DNA from: CAURNT01 sp963526495
GTDB taxonomy: Bacteria > Fusobacteriota > Fusobacteriia > Fusobacteriales > Leptotrichiaceae
Direction: 5' to 3'
DNA: 40,956 nucleotides
NCBI GenBank assembly: GCA_963526495.1
Contig: CAURNT010000008.1
Span: forward strand, 1-40,956
Position 1 is the first letter of the stretch; each line of letters opens with the position of its first letter. Positions 15,469 through 24,373 of the stretch are shown piece after piece. The position numbers and the translations under genes were made by a program. The notes under the pieces were generated by a model. It was not told the DNA's origin, did not search any database, and saw only the letters and a program-made list of their open reading frames with translations.

Positions 15469-16737
15469 TTACCTTTTCTTAAATTTTATTATATAAAATC
15501 CATCTAAATACTTATTTTCATAAGATATTAAAGACCCACCAAATTTATCCTTAATAACTACTACATTATCTGGATATTCAACATTTATAACTTTTAAATC
15601 TTCATATTTATCTAAGAAATATTCTATATTATTTGTATTTTCATTATCCAAAATTGTACATGTACTATATACCATTTCTCCACCTTTTTTTAATAATTTA
15701 TACACATTGTCAAATATCTTTTTTTGTAATCTTTTTATTTCTTTTATATCTTTTGGACTAATATTATATATTTTTTCAGGCTTTTTAGTTAATACCCCTA
15801 ACCCTGAACAAGGAAGATCTAATAATATTTTATCATACATTCCTTCATCAAAATTTCTTGCATCAGCTTGATATACTTCAAAATTTTTATATTTTTCTGT
15901 ATATTTTTTTAATTCTTTAACTTTATGTTCATATATATCTGTAGCAACTAATCTTTTAGGTCTATACTTATCAAGTATTGCTAAACTTTTACCACCCGGA
16001 GCTGCTGCAACATCATAAACTTCATCACTACTACTAGGATTTAGTGCATAAACAACTAAATTAGATGAACCATCTTGTATATATATATCACCATTGATAT
16101 ATTCTAGTGTCTTTAATATATTATTATTTGACAAATAATACACATCATTAACTTCAAATAATATTTCTGTATCAATATTTTTAAGTAACTCTTTAAATCT
16201 ATCATAACTAACATTATTATGATTAACTCTTACAGAAAAATAACTTTTATCCTTATATCTTTTAAGAACATCTATATATTTATCTTCTCCAAATTGTATC
16301 TTAACTTTATCTACGAACCATTGAGGATATGATAATTTTGTTGAAAGTTTAGCTTCTTCATATAGTTTATCTTTTTCAGTTATAAACTTCCTTAAAAATG
16401 AATTTACAAATTTTGCTTGAAATTCATTAACATCTTTAGCAATTTCTACAGCTTCATATACTATACCGTTATAATCTTTATCCGTATATAATATTTGAGC
16501 TATACTTACTCTTAAAATATTTTTTATATATTTTTTAGGTGATTTAGATAGCTTATCTATTACATAATCTATATAAATATAATTTTTTAAAACTGTATTT
16601 AACATACTATTTATAAAAGATTTTTCAGATTTTGAATACACATTATTATTAAATAGTTTATTAAGCTCAACATTACTGTACTTTCCTTCATCTATAACCA
16701 AACTTATTAAATCAATTAAATCTTTTTTTATATTCAT
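15469..16737 (-). CDS. rsmB: 16S rRNA (cytosine967-C5)-methyltransferase
   Basis: 422 residues: an N-terminal NusB-like RNA-binding domain (about 1-135) followed by a RsmB-type methyltransferase. The SAM loop is DVAAAPGGKSLAILDKY. The catalytic pair of cysteines is in LPCSGLGVL and YSTCTILDNEN, as in m5C enzymes that form a covalent Cys-cytosine adduct. The gene overlaps the upstream membrane protein by 26 bases and precedes the CCA enzyme by five, inside an RNA-modification operon. Confidence 0.95.
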   Translation of the reverse strand: MNIKKDLIDLISLVIDEGKYSNVELNKLFNNNVYSKSEKSFINSMLNTVLKNYIYIDYVIDKLSKSPKKYIKNILRVSIAQILYTDKDYNGIVYEAVEIAKDVNEFQAKFVNSFLRKFITEKDKLYEEAKLSTKLSYPQWFVDKVKIQFGEDKYIDVLKRYKDKSYFSVRVNHNNVSYDRFKELLKNIDTEILFEVNDVYYLSNNNILKTLEYINGDIYIQDGSSNLVVYALNPSSSDEVYDVAAAPGGKSLAILDKYRPKRLVATDIYEHKVKELKKYTEKYKNFEVYQADARNFDEGMYDKILLDLPCSGLGVLTKKPEKIYNISPKDIKEIKRLQKKIFDNVYKLLKKGGEMVYSTCTILDNENTNNIEYFLDKYEDLKVINVEYPDNVVVIKDKFGGSLISYENKYLDGFYIIKFKKR

Positions 16738-17242
16738 CTATTTTCTCCAATACTATTATTAATAAAATTGCAAATATATAAATATATGGAATAAGAGAAC
16801 TAATAACTTCTATGTATAACATGATAGCAGAAATAATTAATAAAACTCCTATTATTATATATTTATATTTTTTCATATCAATCAATGTATAAAATAATAT
16901 TATAGTTGAAATAATATATATAATTCTAGGTAAAAAGATTATAAAAGACATTAAATAAGAATTAACTATTAAATCTTGCATATAATCTGATGAATTCAAA
17001 ACTGATTCAAATAAAAAAACAGTAAAAGTTGAAACAGTCAATAATATATATTTTTTTTTATCTAACATTTCTATTTTACACATAAATTTAGTTATAAAAT
17101 TTACTGTTAAATACATAAATAATAAAGAAGATATAAGAATTACAATATTAGGGACTGGAGAACTTAGTATATATATATATTGTAAACATAACATTAAATC
17201 AAATGTATTTTTAAATATACTTAAAAGCTTATTTTTATTCAT
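16712..17242 (-). CDS. Integral membrane protein of unknown function
   Basis: 176 residues with five to six hydrophobic helices (near 15-27, 33-52, 64-82, 95-120, 127-146 and 148-166) and a basic start and end. No family was recognised. The ATG has GGGAAAATG-type purine-rich sequence upstream within the preceding gene, with an 8-base overlap there and a 26-base overlap with rsmB. Such tight packing implies coupled translation. A role in envelope function is only a guess. Confidence 0.65.
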   Translation of the reverse strand: MNKNKLLSIFKNTFDLMLCLQYIYILSSPVPNIVILISSLLFMYLTVNFITKFMCKIEMLDKKKYILLTVSTFTVFLFESVLNSSDYMQDLIVNSYLMSFIIFLPRIIYIISTIILFYTLIDMKKYKYIIIGVLLIISAIMLYIEVISSLIPYIYIFAILLIIVLEKIDEYKKRFN

Positions 17243-19028
17243 AACTCATTTTCCCTTCAAAAACTTCCTTTATCATCATAAGTATTTCTCTATTATTATT
17301 TGAAGCTGAATTTAATTCATAAAGTTCTGTTCTAAATCTCTCGTAACACTTAATATTATATATGTTCATAAATTTAACTATAGATATTGCTGTAAGGACT
17401 CCTTCTTCATTTTTACAAGATTTTAAGCTATATTCTAATAACCATAACATAGTCCATTTTCTATAAATATTATAGCCATCAAAATTCATAAATAACATTA
17501 ATCTAAACATTGCAGAAATTAAATCCTCTCTACTTACATACTTACTTTTTGTAAGTACAATATTATATAACTTATTAAATTCCTCTAATACATCCATAAC
17601 AAAATTATCATCAACTTGTTGCTCTATATTTTTTTCTAAAATTGTTTCTAATGAATCAGTAGCACACTTGTATCTATAAAATTCAATAGCATATCCATTT
17701 TCTATTTCTTTAATTTTTCCAGTTATTATATATTTTAAATTTTTATTACTTTTAGCAATTGTTCTTAAAAATTCTATATTATATATTCCAATCTTATCTA
17801 TTAATTTAAACTTATTTTTCATATATGTAACTTGAAATTTAATATCTGTAACTCTGTATATTTTCTCTAATATAATTAAAGGGATTGTATATATAGTATT
17901 ATATATTTCTTCAGGTAAATCTATATCTTTCTCAAAAGCTATTGGTAAATACATTATACTTCTTTCATCATCTTTTTTTACTTCTATCTTAGGATTTCTA
18001 TTTAATACATAATAATACAAAGGATGTAATATGTTAGAATAAGAAATATTATCATTTATAAATCTTTTTTGTTGTTCTTTATATTCTTCAGGTTTTTCAT
18101 TTTTATATTTTAATTTCAAAAAATCATTTTCATATTTATAAAATAAATCTAAAGAATTTCTATCATATATTCTACGTTCATACATTTCATTTAACAATTC
18201 TAACCCTGAATTATAATTTAAAGTAAGTGAATAATATTCAAGAATAATATTTGCAAATATTGAACGTCTATTTTCTAATTCAAAATTAGGTAAAATATAA
18301 TTTTCAAATTCATTAAATTGTTTATATTTAAATAAAATTTTAGATATTTCTATCAGTATTTCTAAATTATTATTACAATGTTTTATAGCTCTAAGTATAT
18401 ATTCATTAGCTTTAGAATAATTTAAATTTTCATATTCTAAAAGAGCAAAATCTATAGACAATCTATATGCATTAGATATATTAGTTACTATATCTTTTAT
18501 ATTTTCAATCTCTTCATGAGTTTTATTTGGCATAAATTTATAAAACTCTTTTATTAGTTTTGAACTATTAGGAAATTTATATATTCCATCTATTACAGCA
18601 TTTTCATATTCTAAATTATTTGATAATTTTTCATATGATTTTGCATAATAATAGTATAAATCAGAACTTAAATCAAATCCATCTTCATTATACTTTTCAA
18701 ACAAATTAATAACCTCATCATAAGCTCCTGAATTATAGTATATTTCAATTATAATTTCTGTTGATCTTAGAGATTCTAAATCATTTTCTCTAAATCTTAA
18801 ACTATATTCTAATATTTCCTTATATATATTATAATTTAAAGCCTCAACTAATAAAGTATAAATTATTTCTTTATTATCTTTATTTTGATTTAATTGAGGT
18901 TTAAGAAACTTTTTAATCCATTGTTCTTGTTCTACTTCTATTTCTTTATTTAATTTTTCATCATAAATCTTTATTTTAGGTTTTTCTTCCATACTAGTAT
19001 TCTTATTCTTAAATATATTCCAGAACAT
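17235..19028 (-). CDS. Large TPR-like helical-repeat protein of unknown function
   Basis: 597 residues with no signal peptide, so probably cytoplasmic or peripheral. Residues about 50-330 look like degenerate tetratricopeptide repeats, with spaced Tyr/Leu/Ala helices such as EIIIEIYYNSGAYDEVINLFEKY, here cited by its ends EIIIEIYY and INLFEKY (near 92-112), YYYYAKSYEKL and EYILRAIKHC. Residues about 340-590 form a separate region of mixed strand and helix without a recognised domain. GGAGGG precedes the ATG. It sits 13 bases downstream of mnmA and overlaps the next membrane protein, suggesting those two products work together. Confidence 0.65.
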   Translation of the reverse strand: MFWNIFKNKNTSMEEKPKIKIYDEKLNKEIEVEQEQWIKKFLKPQLNQNKDNKEIIYTLLVEALNYNIYKEILEYSLRFRENDLESLRSTEIIIEIYYNSGAYDEVINLFEKYNEDGFDLSSDLYYYYAKSYEKLSNNLEYENAVIDGIYKFPNSSKLIKEFYKFMPNKTHEEIENIKDIVTNISNAYRLSIDFALLEYENLNYSKANEYILRAIKHCNNNLEILIEISKILFKYKQFNEFENYILPNFELENRRSIFANIILEYYSLTLNYNSGLELLNEMYERRIYDRNSLDLFYKYENDFLKLKYKNEKPEEYKEQQKRFINDNISYSNILHPLYYYVLNRNPKIEVKKDDERSIMYLPIAFEKDIDLPEEIYNTIYTIPLIILEKIYRVTDIKFQVTYMKNKFKLIDKIGIYNIEFLRTIAKSNKNLKYIITGKIKEIENGYAIEFYRYKCATDSLETILEKNIEQQVDDNFVMDVLEEFNKLYNIVLTKSKYVSREDLISAMFRLMLFMNFDGYNIYRKWTMLWLLEYSLKSCKNEEGVLTAISIVKFMNIYNIKCYERFRTELYELNSASNNNREILMMIKEVFEGKMSYE

Positions 19029-19041
19029 TTTATCCCTCCTG

Positions 19042-20121
19042 TTATTTTATAACTTTATCTATTATACCCCCACCAAGACAAATATCACCATTATATATAA
19101 CTGCTACTTGCCCCAATGTCACTGCTCTTTGTGGTTCCTCAAAATCTATTCTATATTCTTCATCATTTATCTTGCTAATAACAGCTTTCACATCTTTTTG
19201 TCTATATCTAAATTTAACTCCACATTCAAATGGAAGTTTTATAGAATTTATAAAATTAAAATTATTAGCTATTAACCCTTTAGAATAAAGTAATTTATCA
19301 TCCCCTTGAGCTACTACTAATTCGTTAGTTTCAAGTTTTTTATCAACTACAAAATAAGGTTCACCTGTTCCATCTTTTGAATTTCCAAGTCCTATTCCTT
19401 TTCTTTGACCTATAGTATAATACATTAAGCCATTATGTATACCTAGTTTTTTACCATTTATATCTACTATATCACCTTTTTGTGCTGGTATATATTTACT
19501 CAAAAATTCATTAAAATTTCTTTCTCCTATAAAACATATACCTGTAGAATCCTTTTTATTAGCTGTTTTCAAATCATATTTTTGTGCAATTTCTCTTATT
19601 TCACTTTTTTTATAATCTCCTAAAGGAAATAAAACCTTTTCTAATTGTTTTTGCGTTAATCCACTCAAAAAATATGTTTGATCCTTATTATCATCAAGAC
19701 CTTTTAACATTACTTTTTGACCATCTTTATCTTCTATAAGTCTAGCATAATGTCCAGTTGCTATATAATCAGCTCCTAATTTTTCAGCATATTCCAAAAA
19801 CGCTTTAAACTTAATCTCCTTATTACACATAACATCAGGATTAGGTGTTCTTGCAAGTCTATATTCTGATAAAAAATATTCAAATACTCTTTCCCAATAT
19901 TCTTTAACAAAATTAATAGAATAATATGGTATTCCTAATTGTTCAGCAACAGAAACAACATCTTTATAATCTTCATCTGCCATACAAACACCATTTTCAT
20001 CTTCTTCATCCCAATTTTTCATGAATACACCTATAACTTCATAACCTTGCTCTTTTAACAATATTGCGGCTACTGATGAATCAACACCTCCTGACATTCC
20101 TAAAACAACTCTTTTTTTCAT
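19042..20121 (-). CDS. mnmA: tRNA-specific 2-thiouridylase
   Basis: Installs the 2-thio group at wobble U34 of Glu, Gln and Lys tRNAs, using ATP and sulfur from a relay. The PP-loop is SGGVDS (10-15). The two catalytic cysteines are Cys99 in TPNPDVMCN and Cys196 in DSTGICFIGE. The ATGHYARL and GLDDNKDQTYFL motifs and the C-terminal barrel are normal, as is the length of 359. First gene of a long RNA-modification operon with its own promoter about 40 bases upstream; its ribosome-binding site is weak (AGTTGGA). Confidence 0.97.
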   Translation of the reverse strand: MKKRVVLGMSGGVDSSVAAILLKEQGYEVIGVFMKNWDEEDENGVCMADEDYKDVVSVAEQLGIPYYSINFVKEYWERVFEYFLSEYRLARTPNPDVMCNKEIKFKAFLEYAEKLGADYIATGHYARLIEDKDGQKVMLKGLDDNKDQTYFLSGLTQKQLEKVLFPLGDYKKSEIREIAQKYDLKTANKKDSTGICFIGERNFNEFLSKYIPAQKGDIVDINGKKLGIHNGLMYYTIGQRKGIGLGNSKDGTGEPYFVVDKKLETNELVVAQGDDKLLYSKGLIANNFNFINSIKLPFECGVKFRYRQKDVKAVISKINDEEYRIDFEEPQRAVTLGQVAVIYNGDICLGGGIIDKVIK

Positions 20122-20159
20122 ATTTATTCCAACTTTCTTTTTTTATTATTATTAGTTAT

Positions 20160-20188
20160 ATTATACAACTTTTTTCAATTTTTTTCTA
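20160..20188 (-). promoter_or_regulatory. Promoter of the mnmA-trmD operon
   Basis: TAGAAA (20183-20188), a 17-bp A-tract spacer ending GTTG, and TATAAT (20160-20165) on the minus strand. Nearly identical to the promoter at 7461-7489. Confidence 0.7.
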
Positions 20189-20200
20189 GTATAAACCTTA

Positions 20201-20225
20201 ATAAAAAGGCACCCTAAGGCACCTT
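20201..20225 (-). terminator. Terminator after dus
   Basis: On the minus strand AAGGTGCC-TTAG-GGTGCCTT folds into an 8-bp stem with two G-U pairs (20206-20225), then TTTTTATT. It starts at the base after the dus stop codon and separates dus from the mnmA promoter. Confidence 0.75.
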
Positions 20226-21146
20226 CTACTTCAATTCATTTAACCCCTTTATCAACTCTTCATAATTATTTAAAGTTAATAATTTTTCATAATTATAGTC
20301 TTTATAAGTTTTTTCTAAATAGTAATTTATAAACTTACGAATTTCAGGATTAAATATACAATTATCTTCTCTAAATACATTTATATACTCTATTAACCCA
20401 TTTATTCGTTTTTCATCATCAATATTTAATATATTTCCACTCATAATATATTCTTTTATATCATTAATAAGCCATGGATTTCCTAGTATTCCTCTTGCTA
20501 ACATAATACCATCTACTCCACTAAATCTTATTTTATCTACTGCATCCTCTAAGGTAAATATATCTCCATTTCCTATAACTGGTATAGAAACACTTTCTTT
20601 AACTTCTTTAATATAGTTCCAATTAGCTAAACCATTATAAAGTTCACTTCTCGTTCTACCATGTACTGTTATATGATCACATTTTAATTCCTGAGCAATT
20701 TTCGCGATTTCTAAATATTTATTAGCTTCTTCATAGCCCAGTCTTATTTTAAGAGAAATCTTTGTTTCAGGTTTCAAAACTTCTCTTAAAGAATATAAAA
20801 TACGTTTAATTTTATCTGGTTCTTTTAAAAGAGTTGCTCCACTTCCATTACTAACTATTTTTTTCATAGGACAACCACAATTTAAGTTTATATGATCTGC
20901 CCCAATATTTTCAACATATTTTGCACAATTATTTAATCTTTCTATATTTTCACCAAATATTTGTACAGCATTACCTTTTCTTAATTTCAAAATTTTAGGA
21001 ATTTCTTTAGTATTATACATAGCTAAATTATTTGAACTTATCATTTCTGTAAAAATTAAATCAGCAGAAAATTTTTCCATATATCTTCTAAAAGAATAAT
21101 CACTAACACCCGCCATAGGTGCTATATATATTTTTGTATTATTCAT
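20226..21146 (-). CDS. dus: tRNA-dihydrouridine synthase
   Basis: FMN enzyme that reduces uridines in tRNA to dihydrouridine. The barrel start IYIAPMAGVSDYSFRRY, the catalytic loop LNCGCPMKKIVSNGSGATLL (Cys92 as proton donor), SLKIRLGYEE, the FMN-phosphate part ITVHGRTRSELYNG, PVIGNGDI and GVDGIMLARGILGNPW are all present. At 306 residues it is close to DusB-type enzymes. Its ATG overlaps the tpx stop by a few bases, forming a two-gene tpx-dus operon. Confidence 0.93.
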   Translation of the reverse strand: MNNTKIYIAPMAGVSDYSFRRYMEKFSADLIFTEMISSNNLAMYNTKEIPKILKLRKGNAVQIFGENIERLNNCAKYVENIGADHINLNCGCPMKKIVSNGSGATLLKEPDKIKRILYSLREVLKPETKISLKIRLGYEEANKYLEIAKIAQELKCDHITVHGRTRSELYNGLANWNYIKEVKESVSIPVIGNGDIFTLEDAVDKIRFSGVDGIMLARGILGNPWLINDIKEYIMSGNILNIDDEKRINGLIEYINVFREDNCIFNPEIRKFINYYLEKTYKDYNYEKLLTLNNYEELIKGLNELK

Positions 21147-21645
21147 TTATAGCTTTCATGACAACTTCAAGTGCAGCATCATAATTTAATTCAGACTTTA
21201 TTTCTTTAGCCACTTCTTTATATGCTATTTGTCCTTTTTTATCTATAACAAATACAGCTCTTGCTAATAATCTTAATTCTTTCAACAACATACCATAACT
21301 ATTTGCAAATTCTAAATCTCTATGATCTGATAAAGTTATAGCATTATTAATTCCATTTGCTGCACAAAATCTCCCTAATGCAAAAGGTAAATCATTTGAT
21401 ATTGTAATTATTGAAACTTCATCTTCATATTTAGCAAGCTCATTATTAAACTTAGCCGCTTGTATAGCACATATACCTGTATCAATTGATGGAAAAGATG
21501 TAAGAACTACAACCTTACCTAAAAACTGTTCTAAACTAACTTCTTCCAAATTTTTATTAATAGCTTTAAACATAGGAGCTTTTTCTCCTACTTTTACCTC
21601 ATTCCCAATTAATGTTAAAGGATTTCCACCCATTGTAATATTCAT
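21139..21645 (-). CDS. tpx: Thiol peroxidase (peroxiredoxin Tpx)
   Basis: 168 residues from ATG 21643-21645, placed by GGAGG at 21651-21655; an in-frame TTG four codons upstream coincides with that site and is unlikely. It reduces hydroperoxides with electrons from thioredoxin. The peroxidatic cysteine is Cys59 in FPSIDTGICAIQ and the resolving cysteine Cys94 in PFALGRFCAANG, the Tpx pattern. VGEKAPMF and the LLARAVFVIDKKG end also match. Transcribed divergently from cutC. Confidence 0.96.
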   Translation of the reverse strand: MNITMGGNPLTLIGNEVKVGEKAPMFKAINKNLEEVSLEQFLGKVVVLTSFPSIDTGICAIQAAKFNNELAKYEDEVSIITISNDLPFALGRFCAANGINNAITLSDHRDLEFANSYGMLLKELRLLARAVFVIDKKGQIAYKEVAKEIKSELNYDAALEVVMKAINE

Positions 21646-21678
21646 TTTTACCTCCAAATTTTCTTATTTTATAATTAA

Positions 21679-21707
21679 AGTATACTATATTAAATTCTTT
21701 ATTACAA
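21679..21707 (-). promoter_or_regulatory. Promoter of tpx-dus
   Basis: TTGTAA (21702-21707) and TATACT (21679-21684), spacer 17 bp, minus strand, about 35 bases before the ATG. Its -35 lies six bases from the divergent cutC -35, so the two promoters could share a regulator. Confidence 0.6.
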
Positions 21708-21712
21708 CTTAT

Positions 21713-21741
21713 TTGTTATATCAAACAAAATATTGTATAAT
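21713..21741 (+). promoter_or_regulatory. Promoter of cutC-tetR
   Basis: TTGTTA (21713-21718) and perfect TATAAT (21736-21741) with a 17-bp spacer, 28 bases before the cutC ATG. The -10 is preceded by ATTG, close to the GTTG seen at other promoters here. Confidence 0.7.
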
Positions 21742-21769
21742 CTAGATATATTTATTTGGAGATGATAAC

Positions 21770-22453
21770 ATGAAAATAGAAATATGTGCTGGAAATATCG
21801 AAGATATTATTATTGCAAATAATTTTAAAAATATAGCTCGTATAGAATTAAATCAAGGTTTAAGTACAGGAGGTTTAACTCCCAGTTTCTCGCTTGTTAA
21901 AAATGCACTTAAGTTATCTAAACATAAAATTATTGTAATGATTAGGTTAAGAGAAGGTTCTTTTTCATATACCGAAAATGAATTTAATATAATGTATGAT
22001 GATGCTAAAACTTTTCTTGAACTCGGTGTAGATGGTATAGTTTTTGGATTTCTTGATAATAATTTAGATATAGATATAAATAAAACCAAAAAAATGATAG
22101 AACTAGCTCATAAATACAAAAAAGAAGCAATTTTTCATAGAGCAATAGATGTAACTTCGGATTATATTAAAAGTATTAAAAATTTAAAAAACATGAATAT
22201 AGATAGAATTCTTACTTCAGGTCATGAAATGAATGCTATAATAGGATTAGACAATTTAATAAAAGCAAAAAAAATATTTGATAAAATATTACCTGGTAGT
22301 GGTATAAACCAAAAAAACTTAAAAGAGTTTAAAAAAATGGGATTTTTAGAAGTACATGGTAGTTTTTCTAAATCAATAAAAAATGAATATATAATTGATT
22401 TTGGAACTTATACTAAAACGTCAGAAAATATTATAAATAGCTTGACTTTATAG
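21770..22453 (+). CDS. cutC: CutC family protein
   Basis: 227 residues forming a TIM-barrel of the CutC family. Characteristic parts are EICAGNIEDI at the start, RIELNQGLSTGGLTPS, VMIRLREGSFSYTENEF, the GVDGIVFGFLD strand, FHRAIDV and RILTSGHEMN, then LPGSGINQKNL. The family was named for copper homeostasis in E. coli but its reaction is unclear. ATG with GGAGATG ahead. First of two plus-strand genes and followed by a TetR regulator 37 bases later. Confidence 0.9.
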   Translation: MKIEICAGNIEDIIIANNFKNIARIELNQGLSTGGLTPSFSLVKNALKLSKHKIIVMIRLREGSFSYTENEFNIMYDDAKTFLELGVDGIVFGFLDNNLDIDINKTKKMIELAHKYKKEAIFHRAIDVTSDYIKSIKNLKNMNIDRILTSGHEMNAIIGLDNLIKAKKIFDKILPGSGINQKNLKEFKKMGFLEVHGSFSKSIKNEYIIDFGTYTKTSENIINSLTL

Positions 22454-22490
22454 TATTTTGATATTAAAATATACTAGCGAGGTGAATATT

Positions 22491-23123
22491 TTGAAAAATA
22501 ATTTAGAGAAAAAAAGTTTAATAGAAAAAAAAGAATTTGTTATAGAAAAATCTGCTGATCTTTTTTTTAGAAATGGTTATGTCAATACTGGTTTAAACGA
22601 TATACTTAAAGCATGTGATATTGCAAAAGGTTCTTTTTATTATTACTTTTCAAGTAAAGATGAAGTTTTATTAAAAGTAATCGACTTTCAAAAAGATAAA
22701 ATAATATCTTTATTTTCTGAAACAGTTGATGATTTATCTATTTTTAAATTAAAATCTTTCTTTTCAAAATATTTTGAAAATATTGCAATAATAAAAAATA
22801 GTGACAATAGTATTTTTTATGCTGGTTCTCCATTAGGGAATTTAAATTCTGAAATGTCTAATATAAATGAAGAAATTAATCATAAAATAAAAGAAGCTTA
22901 TTTTGAAATAGAAAATACTCTTTCTCTATTCCTTCAAACTTTAGGACATGTGCACTCTAAATACCAATCTAATAATATTGTATTATATTCTGAATTGCTA
23001 TTAAACAATCTTGAAGGAACTTGTTTAAAATTAAAAAGAATGAAAAATAGCTCACCTATAGAAGAATTTTTAATGTTTTTTGATTTAATAATAGAAAAAA
23101 TGATAAATGATAAAAGCTACTAA
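22491..23123 (+). CDS. TetR/AcrR-family transcriptional regulator
   Basis: 210 residues from a TTG start at 22491, chosen because GAGGTG (22479-22484) sits six bases ahead; an upstream in-frame TTG at 22458 has no ribosome-binding site. Residues about 14-60 are the DNA-binding domain: ADLFFRNGYVNTGLNDILKA, then CDIAKGSFYYYFSSKDEVL with the GSFYYYFSSK recognition-helix signature. The C-terminal helical part senses an unknown ligand; GSPLGNLNSEM resembles YxaF/LmrA-type regulators. It may control cutC and itself from the operon promoter. Confidence 0.9.
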   Translation: MKNNLEKKSLIEKKEFVIEKSADLFFRNGYVNTGLNDILKACDIAKGSFYYYFSSKDEVLLKVIDFQKDKIISLFSETVDDLSIFKLKSFFSKYFENIAIIKNSDNSIFYAGSPLGNLNSEMSNINEEINHKIKEAYFEIENTLSLFLQTLGHVHSKYQSNNIVLYSELLLNNLEGTCLKLKRMKNSSPIEEFLMFFDLIIEKMINDKSY

Positions 23124-23135
23124 ATAGTAGCTTTT
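23112..23135. terminator. Bidirectional terminator between tetR and lipoprotein gene
   Basis: Stem AAAAGCTAC/GTAGCTTTT (23112-23120 with 23127-23135) around a TAAATA loop. On the plus strand it runs into TTTATTTTT, on the minus strand into TTTTATCATTT. It overlaps the tetR stop and abuts the convergent gene's stop. Confidence 0.75.
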
Positions 23136-23419
23136 TATTTTTCATACTCTTCAGTAGTGTATTTCACTACCTTCCCATCTTCATTTATATTCAAATGATG
23201 TAGTTTATTTACACCATAAAGTGTTACATACCACATTCCATATCCTCTTTTAATAATTTTTGCATCCTTATATTCTATAACTTCTCCAACTCTATCTTTA
23301 ACATATTCTGAGGCAAACGATGTTACCTCCTTAACATTATATTTAGACATTGGAGTTTTTATACTATAACAAGAAAAAATATTAAATAAAAATATTATAC
23401 TAATTAATATTTTACGCAT
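23135..23419 (-). CDS. Small putative lipoprotein, unknown function
   Basis: 94 residues from ATG 23417-23419, which gives AGAGG the best spacing (eight bases); ATG 23425 or GTG 23428 are alternatives. The N-terminus RKILISIIFLFNIFSCYS is a lipoprotein signal with the lipobox ending at Cys. The mature part is short and charged, with a VKDRVGEVIEYKDAKIIKRGYGMWYVTLYG-type strand-rich region, cited here by its ends VKDRVGEV and MWYVTLYG. No family recognised. It overlaps the end of the DHH phosphoesterase gene. Confidence 0.65.
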   Translation of the reverse strand: MRKILISIIFLFNIFSCYSIKTPMSKYNVKEVTSFASEYVKDRVGEVIEYKDAKIIKRGYGMWYVTLYGVNKLHHLNINEDGKVVKYTTEEYEK

Positions 23420-24365
23420 TCTCATCACCTCTTAATTTGTTTATAACTTTATCTAATATATCATTTATTTCACCTTTAAATCTAAAACCTGCTGCTAATT
23501 TATGACCTCCTCCATTAAAATTTGAAGCTAATTTATTAACATCTACATTTTTAGATCTAAAACTCCCTTTCCAATTTAAATTTTCATCTTGTCTTACAAA
23601 CATAGAAACCTCAACATCTTCTATACCTGCTAATAATTCTGATATACCATCTGTTTCATCATCTGTCAAACCTAAATTATACATTTCAGATTTTGTTAAA
23701 ATAAAATATGCAAATTCAATATCATCAATATATTTAAATTCTTGTAAAGCTTTACCAAAAATCTTGGCTTTTCCTACACTTCTAGAAAATAAGATACTTG
23801 ATATTTCTCTGTTATTTATACCAGTTTCCATCAATTTAGAAGATATATAAAAAGTGTCTTTAGTAACATTTGAATGTCTAAAATTACCTGTATCATTTAT
23901 TATTCCTAAATACATAAACTTAGCAATTTGACTATCTAATTCTATATCAAAAATTTCTAAAAATTTGTACAATAATTCAGATGCAGAAGATATATCTTCA
24001 ACATAATTAATATTTAAATATTTTGTATTACTAACATGATGATCTATATTTATAGTATTTTTTGCTATTTTAAATATTTCATTATTAATTGCTGCTCTTT
24101 CTATGTTAGCTGTATCTAACATAATAACTAATTCTACATTGTTTTCATCATATTCTGATTTCAATAATTTACTTTCTTCAAATTTTTTGATAAATTTTGG
24201 TAATTCATATTGAACTACTATATCCACATTTTTACTTGGATTATATTTTTCTATCATAAATTTAAAAGCAAACAAAGCACCAAAAGCATCACCATCTGGA
24301 TTAACATGTGCTGATAATATAATATTATTATACTTATCTATTTCTTCTTTAATTTTATTTAACAT
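23412..24365 (-). CDS. nrnA: DHH/DHHA1 phosphoesterase (nanoRNase/pAp phosphatase, NrnA-like)
   Basis: 317 residues. Metal-binding motifs of the DHH family: SAHVNPDGDAFGALFAF (Asp24, Asp26), MLDTANIER (Asp84) and NIDHHVSN (Asp108-His109-His110). The DHHA1 domain ends with the substrate motif NGGGHKLAAGFRFKG. Family members degrade 2-5 nucleotide RNA fragments and 3'-phosphoadenosine 5'-phosphate. AGGAG precedes the ATG and it lies eight bases after ruvC. Confidence 0.9.
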   Translation of the reverse strand: MLNKIKEEIDKYNNIILSAHVNPDGDAFGALFAFKFMIEKYNPSKNVDIVVQYELPKFIKKFEESKLLKSEYDENNVELVIMLDTANIERAAINNEIFKIAKNTINIDHHVSNTKYLNINYVEDISSASELLYKFLEIFDIELDSQIAKFMYLGIINDTGNFRHSNVTKDTFYISSKLMETGINNREISSILFSRSVGKAKIFGKALQEFKYIDDIEFAYFILTKSEMYNLGLTDDETDGISELLAGIEDVEVSMFVRQDENLNWKGSFRSKNVDVNKLASNFNGGGHKLAAGFRFKGEINDILDKVINKLRGDENA

Positions 24366-24373
24366 TACTTCTC

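Noticed and set aside
22458..22490. Upstream TTG as start of the TetR gene
   Set aside because: No ribosome-binding site precedes it, while GAGGTG sits correctly before the TTG at 22491.
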